Shown: piece after piece, positions 8,654 to 16,295 of the stretch
How positions within the stretch are numbered: the stretch's first letter is position 1
Layout of the letters: every line of letters starts with the position of its first letter
DNA from: Streptomyces qaidamensis
Lineage (GTDB): Bacteria; Actinomycetota; Actinomycetes; Streptomycetales; Streptomycetaceae
DNA: 64,000 nt
Direction: 5' to 3'
Assembly: GCF_001611795.1 (NCBI RefSeq)
Contig: NZ_CP015098.1
Span: 3,162,001 to 3,226,000, forward strand
Position numbers and translations under genes: made by a program
The notes under the pieces: generated by a model
Told to the model about the DNA's origin: nothing
The model's database searches: none
Seen by the model: only the letters and a program-made list of their open reading frames with translations

Positions 8654-9741
8654 TCCGGCTGAGCGGGATACGCAAGGCGTACGGGAAGACCCTCGCCCTC
8701 GACGAGCTCGAACTGGAGGTGCGCGAGGGCGAGTTCTTCTGTCTGCTCGGACCGTCCGGCGCGGGCAAGACCACCACCCTGAAAACCGTCGCCGGGCTGG
8801 AACAGCCCGACTCCGGCACGGTCGTGCTCGACGGCGAGGACATGCGGGGGGTCGAGCCGTACGACCGGGGCGTGGCGATGTGCTTCGAGAGCTACGCCCT
8901 CTATCCGCACCGCTCGGCCTACGACAACCTCGCCTCACCGCTGCGCTCGCCCCGGCACCGGCTGCCCGCCGCCGAGGCCCGGCAGCGGATCGGCGCGATC
9001 GCCGAACTGCTCGGCATCTCCGGGCTGCTGGACCGGCCCGTCGGGCAGCTGTCCAACGGGCAGCGGCAGCGCGTCGCCCTCGGCCGGGTCCTGGTCCGCC
9101 CCGCCCGGGCCTTCCTGCTCGACGAGCCGCTCTCCCACCTCGACGCCAAGCTCCGCCAGCAGATGCGGGCCGAGCTGAAGGCGATCGGGGCCGTGCAGCA
9201 CACCACCACCCTCTACGTCACCCACGACTCGGTCGAGGCACTGGCGCTCGGCGACCGGATCGGGGTCATCCGCCAGGGCCGGATCGTGCAGACGGGCACG
9301 CGGGAGGAGATCTGGTACGAGCCGTACGACACGGAGGTCGCGCGGGCCTTCGGCCGGCCCCGGATCAATCTGTTGCCGGGCGTGGTGACGGAGAGCGGCG
9401 TGCGCTCGGACGGCGGTGTGGAACTGCCGGTCCGGGCACAGGCCGCACCGGGCACGGAGGTACTGGTGGGCCTGCGCCCCCGGGACATCGCCCTGCACGG
9501 CGGCGAGGGACACGGGCTGACCGGGACCGTGTACGTCACCGAGGTGCTCGGCCGGTCCGTGGAGGTCACCGTCCGGCTCGGGAGCGGGGAGCAGCGCGTG
9601 TCGCTGGTGGCACCCCGGGGGGACGCGGCGCGCCTTCGTCCGGACGATCCGGTACGGCTCGTCGTCCGGCCTGAGAACCTGCTGCTGTTCGAGGCCGACC
9701 GGCCGGAGCGACCGGGACGACGGATAGAGACGCAGTCATGA
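8650..9741 (+). CDS. ABC transporter ATPase 1 (MalK/UgpC type)
   Basis: A 363-residue ATPase that powers the importer. Walker A is GPSGAGKT (residues 34-41), the signature LSNGQRQR, and Walker B ends AFLLDEPLSHLD. The C-terminal regulatory OB-fold region contains VLVGLRPRDIAL. The Q-loop reads CFESYALYPH, so the usual glutamine is a glutamate. It overlaps both neighbours by four bases (ATGA). A second ATPase is encoded 0.9 kb downstream, which suggests a heteromeric ATPase pair as in rhizobial glycerol importers (established example; inference here). Confidence 0.94.
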   Translation: MIRLSGIRKAYGKTLALDELELEVREGEFFCLLGPSGAGKTTTLKTVAGLEQPDSGTVVLDGEDMRGVEPYDRGVAMCFESYALYPHRSAYDNLASPLRSPRHRLPAAEARQRIGAIAELLGISGLLDRPVGQLSNGQRQRVALGRVLVRPARAFLLDEPLSHLDAKLRQQMRAELKAIGAVQHTTTLYVTHDSVEALALGDRIGVIRQGRIVQTGTREEIWYEPYDTEVARAFGRPRINLLPGVVTESGVRSDGGVELPVRAQAAPGTEVLVGLRPRDIALHGGEGHGLTGTVYVTEVLGRSVEVTVRLGSGEQRVSLVAPRGDAARLRPDDPVRLVVRPENLLLFEADRPERPGRRIETQS

Positions 9742-10547
9742 GCAACAGCAGTGGTGGACAGCAGGGGCCCGCGGCACGGCAGGCCGCGATGGCCGAGCAG
9801 GTGCTGGCCGACGGCTCGGCGACCGCGGCGGAGCTCGCCGAGCGGTTCGGGGTGAGCCTGATGACCATCCACCGGGACCTCGACGAGCTCGAACGGCAGG
9901 GCATCGTACGGAAGTTCCGGGGCGGGGTGACCGCGCAGCCGTCGGGGGTCTTCGAGTCGAACGTGCAGTACCGGCTGAAGACGATGCGCGCCGAGAAGGC
10001 CGCCGTCGCGGAGCACGCGCTGCGGTTGGTGGAGCCAGGGATGGCGATCCTGCTGGACGACTCGACGTCCACGCTGGAGATAGCCAGGCGGTTGCGTACG
10101 GCCGAGATCACGCCGCTGACGGTCGTCACCAACTTCCTGGAGGCGATCAACCTCCTGTCCGGCCAGCGGGGCATCCACCTGATGGCGCTCGGCGGCGACT
10201 ACGACCCGCTGCACTCCTCGTTCCTCGGGGTGTCGTGCGTGGAGGCGGTCGAGCAGCTCCGGGTGGACGTGTGCTTCGCGTCGACGTCGGCCGTGCACGG
10301 GGGTTACGCCTACCACCAGGAGCAGCACATCGTGTCGGTGAAGCGGGCGATGCTCGACGCGGCGGCACGGAACGTCCTGCTGATCGACCACACCAAGCTC
10401 GGCCGGGTCGCCCTGCACCGGGTCGTCCCGCTGTCCCGCTTCGACACGCTCCTCGTGGACGACGGGGCGTCGCCGGAGGCACTGCGGGATCTGGACGAAC
10501 ACAAGGTCCGTTACGAGGTTTGCGCGATGACCGCTCGTGAGCCGTAA
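9738..10547 (+). CDS. DeoR/GlpR-family transcriptional regulator
   Basis: A 269-residue regulator. The N-terminal winged helix-turn-helix is TAAELAERFGVSLMTIHRDL and the C-terminal sugar-phosphate sensor domain is typical of DeoR proteins. It is coupled by ATGA overlap to the first ATPase gene, so it is made with the transporter and likely controls this operon, probably as a repressor released by a phosphorylated substrate made by one of the two kinases. The palindrome at 5478-5489 is a candidate binding site. Most DeoR proteins have an RRDL recognition helix; here it is HRDL. Confidence 0.93.
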   Translation: MSNSSGGQQGPAARQAAMAEQVLADGSATAAELAERFGVSLMTIHRDLDELERQGIVRKFRGGVTAQPSGVFESNVQYRLKTMRAEKAAVAEHALRLVEPGMAILLDDSTSTLEIARRLRTAEITPLTVVTNFLEAINLLSGQRGIHLMALGGDYDPLHSSFLGVSCVEAVEQLRVDVCFASTSAVHGGYAYHQEQHIVSVKRAMLDAAARNVLLIDHTKLGRVALHRVVPLSRFDTLLVDDGASPEALRDLDEHKVRYEVCAMTAREP

Positions 10548-10664
10548 GGGCGCGCCGGTGTCGAGGGTGCGAGCGCGCGGAGGCCCGAAGGGTCGAGCAC
10601 GGTCGCGGTCTCGGCATCGGCTGAAAGCGCCCTGGAGGCGAACGAGCCATAAAAGGGGACGGCC

Positions 10665-11753
10665 ATGACGGGACTGGAACTACGTGAGCTGAGAAAGACC
10701 TACCGGGCGCGGGGGCGGCCAGGGGTGGACGCCGTCCGCGGGATCGACCTGACCTTGCGGTCCGGGGAGCTGCTCGGGCTCCTCGGCCCGTCCGGGTGCG
10801 GCAAGTCGACCACGTTACGGATGATCGCCGGTCTCGAATCCGTCACCGGCGGGGACATCCTCGTCGGTGGGGCGTCGGTCGTCGAACGGCGCGCGCAGGA
10901 GCGGAACATCGGGGTGGCGTTCGAGAACTACGCGCTGTATCCGCCGCTGTCGGTCGCGGAGAACCTGGCGTTCGGGCTGAAGGCCCGGCGGGGGGCCGCC
11001 CGCGGTTCCAGGGGGGACGTCGAGCGCAAGGTGAAGGACATCGCCGAGCGGGTGGGCCTGACCGGCCTCCTCGGCGCCCGCCCGGCCGGCCTCTCCAGCG
11101 GCCAGAAGCAGCGCGTCTCCCTGGCCCGGGCCCTGATCCGCGAACCCGACGTGCTGCTCCTCGACGAGCCGCTCTCCCACCTGGACGCGGCCCAGCGCGA
11201 CTCCACCCGCCGCGAACTCAAGCGCATCCAGAAGGACCTGGGCCACACCACCATCCTGGTCACCCACGACCAGGAGGAGGCCCTCTCCCTCGCCGACCGG
11301 ATCGCCGTGATGAAGGACGGCGTCATCCAGCAGCTCGGCACCCCCTACGAGATCTACGACAGCCCGGCCAGCGTGTTCGTCGCGGACTTCGTCGGCGAGC
11401 CCGCGATCACCCTGCTGCCGGGCATCTCCGGCGGCGACGGCCACGCCCGCCTCTCCGACGCGGTGCGGATCCCCCTGCCCGTGCCGGTGGACGGGGGGCG
11501 TGAGGTCGTGGTCGGCATCCGCCCCGAGGACGTCCGGCTCACCGCCGAAGGCGGCCTGCCCGCCCGGGTCGTCGCCCATGAACCGCTCCTGGAGTCGGGC
11601 CTCGCGACCCTCGCCCTGGACGGGGTCGAACGGCATCTGGTCGTCCTCACCGGCCCCGAGGTACGGCTCGCCCACGACGACCGGGTCCGGGTCGCCGCCG
11701 ACCCCCGGCACACCCATGTCTTCGACGCCGAAACAGGAGAGGCCCTGCGATGA
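10665..11753 (+). CDS. ABC transporter ATPase 2 (MalK/UgpC type)
   Basis: A 362-residue ATPase. Walker A GPSGCGKST, signature LSSGQKQR, Walker B VLLLDEPLSHLD and a C-terminal regulatory region with VVGIRPEDVRL. The Q-loop is AFENYALYPP, again glutamate instead of glutamine, as in ATPase 1. It lies 117 bp after the DeoR gene; that gap shows no clear terminator, and an AAAAGGGG ribosome site precedes the ATG. Its stop overlaps the dehydrogenase start (ATGA). It is presumed to pair with ATPase 1, since only one set of permeases is present. Confidence 0.93.
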   Translation: MTGLELRELRKTYRARGRPGVDAVRGIDLTLRSGELLGLLGPSGCGKSTTLRMIAGLESVTGGDILVGGASVVERRAQERNIGVAFENYALYPPLSVAENLAFGLKARRGAARGSRGDVERKVKDIAERVGLTGLLGARPAGLSSGQKQRVSLARALIREPDVLLLDEPLSHLDAAQRDSTRRELKRIQKDLGHTTILVTHDQEEALSLADRIAVMKDGVIQQLGTPYEIYDSPASVFVADFVGEPAITLLPGISGGDGHARLSDAVRIPLPVPVDGGREVVVGIRPEDVRLTAEGGLPARVVAHEPLLESGLATLALDGVERHLVVLTGPEVRLAHDDRVRVAADPRHTHVFDAETGEALR

Positions 11754-12781
11754 CTGACGGAAACAGCGTGCGTGTCGTGGCCGCCGGTGACCACTTCGTC
11801 CTGCCGTCGCTGATCGCGCGGGCGGTGGAGCACGAGGTGGAGCGGGCCGACGTCCACGAAGTGCGGCTCGGCTGGCCGCTGGAGCCGTTCGGGCCGGTCG
11901 CCGAGGTGCAGGAGGCCAGTGACGCCGAGGACGAGATGATCGAGGCGCTGGTTGGGGCGGAGGTGCTGGTCACGCAGATGGGGCCGGTCACCGAGAAGGT
12001 CCTCGCCGCCTGCCCGGATCTGAGGCTGGTCGTGGTCTGCCGGGGCGGGCCGGTCAACGTCAACCTGGACGCGGCGAAGAACCGTGACGTGCGGGTGTGC
12101 TTCGCGCCGGGCCGCAACGCCGCCGCCACCGCCGAGTTCACCGTCGGCATGATGCTGGCGGCCCTGCGCCGCATCCCCCAGGCCCACGCCCCGCTCGCCG
12201 GGCGGGGCAGCTGGGAGGGGGCGACGTACTACACGTACGAGCGGAGCGGACTGGAGCTGGAGGACCTGCCCGTCGGCCTCGTCGGGTACGGGGCCGTCGG
12301 CAGCCGGGTCGCGCGCGTGCTGTGCGCGTTCGGGGCGCGGGTGATGGTCTACGACCCGTATGTGCACGGCGAGATCCACGGCCTGCGCGTGACCTCGCTC
12401 GACGACCTCCTGCGCCGCTCCCGGGTGATCACCCTGCACGCCCGGCTCACGCCCGAGACACGGGGGCTGATCGGCGCCCGGGAGCTGGGGCTGCTGCCGT
12501 CCGGCGCGGTGGTGGTGAACGTGGCCCGGGGACCGCTGCTGGACGAGGGTGCGCTGTGCGACGCGCTGGAGAGCGGCCGGGTGTCGGCGGCGGCGCTGGA
12601 CACCTATGAGCGGGAGCCGCTGCCGGCGGAGTCCCGGCTGCCGGGGCTGGCCGACCGCGTGGTCCTCACCCCCCACCTGGGCGGGGCGTCGCGCGCGGTC
12701 GCGGAGAAGGCCGCCCGGATCGCCGCCGAAGAGGTGGGCCGCTGGGTGCGCGGGGAGCCGCTCGCGCACTGCCTGACCTGA
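11750..12781 (+). CDS. D-isomer-specific 2-hydroxyacid dehydrogenase
   Basis: A 343-residue NAD(P)-dependent oxidoreductase of the PGDH/FDH superfamily. The dinucleotide site is VGLVGYGAVGSRVARVL. The catalytic Arg, Glu and His lie in NVARGPLLDEG, DTYEREPLP and LTPHLGGAS. It is coupled by ATGA to the second ATPase and followed 19 bp later by a sugar kinase, so it probably works on an intermediate of the imported compound. Phosphoglycerate dehydrogenase activity is unlikely, since there is no C-terminal ACT domain. Confidence 0.92.
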   Translation: MTDGNSVRVVAAGDHFVLPSLIARAVEHEVERADVHEVRLGWPLEPFGPVAEVQEASDAEDEMIEALVGAEVLVTQMGPVTEKVLAACPDLRLVVVCRGGPVNVNLDAAKNRDVRVCFAPGRNAAATAEFTVGMMLAALRRIPQAHAPLAGRGSWEGATYYTYERSGLELEDLPVGLVGYGAVGSRVARVLCAFGARVMVYDPYVHGEIHGLRVTSLDDLLRRSRVITLHARLTPETRGLIGARELGLLPSGAVVVNVARGPLLDEGALCDALESGRVSAAALDTYEREPLPAESRLPGLADRVVLTPHLGGASRAVAEKAARIAAEEVGRWVRGEPLAHCLT

Positions 12782-12800
12782 GGACCGGGAGGAGAGCCGC

Positions 12801-14225
12801 ATGTACGTGGGGATCGACGTGGGCACGTCCATGGTCAAGGCGGCGGCCTTCGACGCCACGGGCCGCCAACTGGCGGTGGAGTCCCGCCCGGTGGGCCTGA
12901 AACTGCACGGCGGGCTGGTCGAGCAGGACATGGAGGAGGTGTACGGGGAGGTCGTCGCGGTGCTCGAAGCGCTGACCTCCGCCGTGGAGGAGCCCGTCGA
13001 GCTGGCCGGGCTCACGGGGCAGGGTGACGGGGTGTGGCTGGTCGACGGCGAGGGCCGGCCGGTGCGGCCGGCCGCCTCCTGGATGGACGGGCGGGCGCAC
13101 GAACTGGTCGACCGGTGGCTGGCGGACGGCACCTTCGAGACGGTGTTCCGGCGGACGGGCGGCGCGATGTTCCCGGGCTCCCCGGGCCCGCTGCTGGCGT
13201 GGCTGGAACGTCACGAGCCGAAGGCGCTGGATGCCGCGAAGGCCGCTCTGTACTGCAAGGACATGGTGTTCCAGCGGCTGACGGGCGCCGGTTTGACGAC
13301 GGACGTGTCGGACGCGTCGATGCCGTTCCTGGACCCGCGCACCCGGACCTACGACAACCGGGTCGTCGAACTGCTGGGGCTGGCGCACCGCAGGGGGCTG
13401 CTCGCCCCGGTCAGCGACCCGGTCGCGACGGCCGGGACGCGGGGCGAGGGCCTGCCGCCCGGGACCCGGATCGCGAACGGGCCCTATGATCTGCCGGCCT
13501 GTGCGCTGGGCGCCGGGGTGACGTCCCCCGGGGACGGTCTGCTGATCGTCGGCACCTGTCTGGCCAGTCTGGTCGCCACCACCGAGCTCGACCTGACCGG
13601 CGAACCGGCCGGGCTGTACATCTCCACGGACCGGCCCGGGCACTGGCTGCGCGCCATGCCCGCCATGGTCGGCACGGCTGCGCTGGACTGGGTGCTGTCG
13701 ACGACGGGGGTGCGGCACGACGAGGTGGACGGCCTGCTGGCCGGGACGCCGCCGGGCGCGAACGGCGTCCGGGTGCTGCCGTACTTCGCGCCCTCCGGTG
13801 AACGCGCCCCCTTCGTCGAACCGCGTCTGCGCGCCGAACTCACGGGCGTGTCCCTGGAGTCGAGCCGGGGCGATCTGGTCCGCGCCACCTGCGAGGGCAT
13901 CGGGTACGCGGCCCGGCACTGCCTGGCGGCGGCGGGCCTCACCGGGAGCCTGGCCGTCTGCGGCGGCGGCACCCGCAGTTCCGCCTGGATGCGGCTGCTG
14001 GCCGATGTGCTCGGGCGGCCGTTGCGGGTCGTCGAGGGCGAGGTGGGCGCGCGGGGCGCGGTCCTGGCGGCGGCCGAGCGGTACGGGGTGCCGCTGGACG
14101 CGGAGGTGTGGACGCGGCCGACGGCGGTCGTCGAGCCGGACCCGGACCGGGCCGCGTTCTACACGAGGGGTTACGAGGAACACCTGGACCGGCTGGCCGG
14201 GGCACGGGCCCGGGCGCGGAAGTGA
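12801..14225 (+). CDS. FGGY-family carbohydrate kinase (second)
   Basis: A 474-residue kinase. The N-terminal loop MYVGIDVGTSMVKAAAF and the C-terminal LAVCGGGTRSSAWMRLLADV are the FGGY nucleotide-site motifs. A GGAGGAG site lies just upstream of the ATG. It is in the same operon as the transporter and dehydrogenase. With the divergent kinase at 3881-5365 the locus encodes two FGGY kinases, as seen in pathways that phosphorylate two sequential intermediates (e.g. some tetritol routes). The substrate is not determinable. Confidence 0.93.
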   Translation: MYVGIDVGTSMVKAAAFDATGRQLAVESRPVGLKLHGGLVEQDMEEVYGEVVAVLEALTSAVEEPVELAGLTGQGDGVWLVDGEGRPVRPAASWMDGRAHELVDRWLADGTFETVFRRTGGAMFPGSPGPLLAWLERHEPKALDAAKAALYCKDMVFQRLTGAGLTTDVSDASMPFLDPRTRTYDNRVVELLGLAHRRGLLAPVSDPVATAGTRGEGLPPGTRIANGPYDLPACALGAGVTSPGDGLLIVGTCLASLVATTELDLTGEPAGLYISTDRPGHWLRAMPAMVGTAALDWVLSTTGVRHDEVDGLLAGTPPGANGVRVLPYFAPSGERAPFVEPRLRAELTGVSLESSRGDLVRATCEGIGYAARHCLAAAGLTGSLAVCGGGTRSSAWMRLLADVLGRPLRVVEGEVGARGAVLAAAERYGVPLDAEVWTRPTAVVEPDPDRAAFYTRGYEEHLDRLAGARARARK

Positions 14226-14251
14226 ACCCACTGTCGACGAAAGGGAGTCGC

Positions 14252-15289
14252 ATGCGACTCGGACGGAGATCCCTCCTGCTCACGGCGGCCGCGGGAACCG
14301 CCGCAGCCGCCACGGCGGGCCCGGCGGCGGCCGGACCCCGCAAGGGCGGCGGCCCGGTCGTCATCGGCCACCGCGGCGCGGCCGGCTGGCGCCCGGAGCA
14401 CACGGCCCCCTCGTACACGTACGCGGTGCAGACGGGCGCCGACTGGATCGAGCCGGACCTGGTGCCGACGAAGGACCATGTGCTGGTGGTCCGGCACGAG
14501 AACGAGATCTCCCAGACGACCGACGTGGCCCGCCATCCGGAGTTCGCGGACCGCCGGACGACGAAGACGGTCGACGGGCGGCAGGTGACCGGATGGTTCA
14601 CGGAGGACTTCACGCTGGCCGAGCTGAAGACGCTGCGGGCGGTGGAGCGGCTGCCCGCGGTCCGCAACCGCAACACCGTCTTCGACGGGCGTGCGGAGGT
14701 CATGACCTTCCAGGAGGTCGTGGACCTGGCGCGGCGGCTGTCGCGGGAGCACGGCCGGACGATCGCGGTCTTCCCGGAGACCAAGCACCCCACGTACTTC
14801 CGTTCGATCGGACTGCCGCTGGAGCCGAAGGTGGCGGCCTCGATCCGCCGCAACCGGCTCGGGCGGCGTGAGTGCGTCGTGCAGTCCTTCGAACCGACGA
14901 GCCTGCGGCGCATGGCGGGCCTGGGTGTGCCGCTGTGGCAGGCGCTGGGGACGACGGGCGGGCCGTACGACCTGCCCTCGGTGACCTACCGGGACATGAT
15001 GACGCCGGCGGGACTGGCGGGGATCGCGCAGTACGCGGACTGGATCGGGCCGGACAAGTCCTCGGTCGCGGGCACGGCCCTCGTCGCGGACGCGCATGCG
15101 GCGGGGCTGCGGATCGGGCCGTACACCTTCCGCGCGGAGAACCAGTTCCTGCCGGAGCGGTTCCGGCGCGGGAGCGGAGCGAACGATTTCGGGGACGCGT
15201 TCGCGGAATACGCGCTGTACTACCGCATGGGGGTCGATGCGGTCGTAACCGACTTCCCGGACTTGGCGGTGATCGCGAGGAGGAGCTGA
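14252..15289 (+). CDS. Secreted glycerophosphodiester phosphodiesterase family protein
   Basis: A 345-residue exported GDPD-type hydrolase. The N-terminus MRLGRRSLLLTAAAGTAAAA is a Tat-like signal peptide. The catalytic motif VIGHRGAAGWRPEHTAPSY gives the first His and Glu, and DWIEPDLVPTKDHVLVVRHE gives the metal ligands and second His. The family splits glycerophosphodiesters into glycerol 3-phosphate and alcohol. A ribosome site (AAGGGAG) precedes the chosen ATG. Its place at the end of the operon may mean the importer takes up a released polyol, but it could also be an unrelated passenger. Confidence 0.92.
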   Translation: MRLGRRSLLLTAAAGTAAAATAGPAAAGPRKGGGPVVIGHRGAAGWRPEHTAPSYTYAVQTGADWIEPDLVPTKDHVLVVRHENEISQTTDVARHPEFADRRTTKTVDGRQVTGWFTEDFTLAELKTLRAVERLPAVRNRNTVFDGRAEVMTFQEVVDLARRLSREHGRTIAVFPETKHPTYFRSIGLPLEPKVAASIRRNRLGRRECVVQSFEPTSLRRMAGLGVPLWQALGTTGGPYDLPSVTYRDMMTPAGLAGIAQYADWIGPDKSSVAGTALVADAHAAGLRIGPYTFRAENQFLPERFRRGSGANDFGDAFAEYALYYRMGVDAVVTDFPDLAVIARRS

Positions 15290-15516
15290 TGACGGTGAGC
15301 CGGGCGTGCCGGACCTGCGGCACCATGCAGGATTTCCGGAGGTTCAACGCCGCCGAGCGGGCGGTGGTCCGGGCGGAGAAGGGGCACGGGCACTTCGTGG
15401 ACGACTACTGGCGCTGCACCGCTGTCGGCTGCCGGTGGTACCAGCGCTACCTCAACCGTGGCGAGGACGGCCTGCTCCCGGAGGAACTCAAGATCCAGGC
15501 CGTCCCCGCGGAGTGA
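15289..15516 (+). CDS. Small zinc-ribbon protein
   Basis: A 75-residue protein sharing one base with the upstream stop (TGATG). Four cysteines (Cys7, Cys10, Cys43, Cys48) in C-x2-C and C-x4-C pairs suggest one structural zinc. Between them is a charged helix (RRFNAAERAVVRAEKG). It has no signal peptide although it follows a secreted enzyme. No function is recognised. Its stop lies three bases from that of the convergent oxidoreductase gene, with no terminator between. Confidence 0.7.
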   Translation: MTVSRACRTCGTMQDFRRFNAAERAVVRAEKGHGHFVDDYWRCTAVGCRWYQRYLNRGEDGLLPEELKIQAVPAE

Positions 15517-15519
15517 TCC

Positions 15520-16158
15520 CTACAGGTTGGAGAAGTCCGGGCCCTTGGTGCGGGAGCGCTTGATCTCGTAGAAGCCGGGGACCGAGGCCACGGCGAGGGT
15601 GCCGTCCCAGAGGCGGCCGGCCTCCTCGCCCTGCGGGGCCGGGGTGACGACCGGGCCGAAGAAGGCGATCTGCTCGCCGTCGGAGCCGGGCACGGCGATG
15701 ACCGGGGTGCCCACGTCCTGGCCGACCTTGTCGATGCCCTCCTTGTGGGAGGCGCGCAGCTCGGCCTCGTACGGGGTGGCGTCCCAGTGCTCCAGGAGGG
15801 ACTCGGGCAGGCCCGCGTCCTTGAGGGCGGCGGCGACCGTCTCCTTGCCGGGGCCCTCGGCCCGGTTGTGGATGCGGGTGCCGAGCGCGGTGTAGAAGTC
15901 GCCGAGGACCTCGGGGCCGTGCTCCTGCTGCGCGGCTATGACGACCCGGACGGGCCCCCACGCCTTGGTCTCCAGAAGCTCGCGGTACTCCTCGGGCAGC
16001 TCGTCCAGCTTGTCCTCGTTGAGGACGGCGAGGCTCATGACATGCCAGCGGACCTCGATGTCCCTGACCTTCTCCACCTCCAGAACCCAACGGGAGGTCA
16101 TCCAGGCCCAGGGGCACAGCGGGTCGAACCAGAAGTCGACAGGTGTCTTGTCCGACAT
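15520..16158 (-). CDS. DsbA-family mycothiol-dependent oxidoreductase (Rv2466c-like)
   Basis: A 212-residue thioredoxin-fold protein closely resembling M. tuberculosis Rv2466c, which uses mycothiol to reduce substrates. Shared features are FWFDPLCPWAW at residues 9-19, ILEV/VLEVEKVRDIEV, GTRIHN and the cis-Pro region GTPVIAVPG. Rv2466c has a CPWC active site; here it is CPWA, so Cys15 is kept and the resolving Cys is Ala18. A monothiol mechanism with mycothiol as resolving thiol is therefore likely. The start at 16158 has a GAGGAG site seven bases upstream. It is divergent from pepN. Confidence 0.9.
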   Translation of the reverse strand: MSDKTPVDFWFDPLCPWAWMTSRWVLEVEKVRDIEVRWHVMSLAVLNEDKLDELPEEYRELLETKAWGPVRVVIAAQQEHGPEVLGDFYTALGTRIHNRAEGPGKETVAAALKDAGLPESLLEHWDATPYEAELRASHKEGIDKVGQDVGTPVIAVPGSDGEQIAFFGPVVTPAPQGEEAGRLWDGTLAVASVPGFYEIKRSRTKGPDFSNL

Positions 16159-16295
16159 GTCTCTCCTCAAGAGGAAACCGTTTCTCCGGCAACGCCGGTG
16201 TGCGCTGCCGTCATTCCCGGCTGCCCCGTGTCAGGTGCACGTGGCAGGATCGGTCCTGTTCAGCCGTACCCCACGACTTCTGAGGAGTGCCGCCC

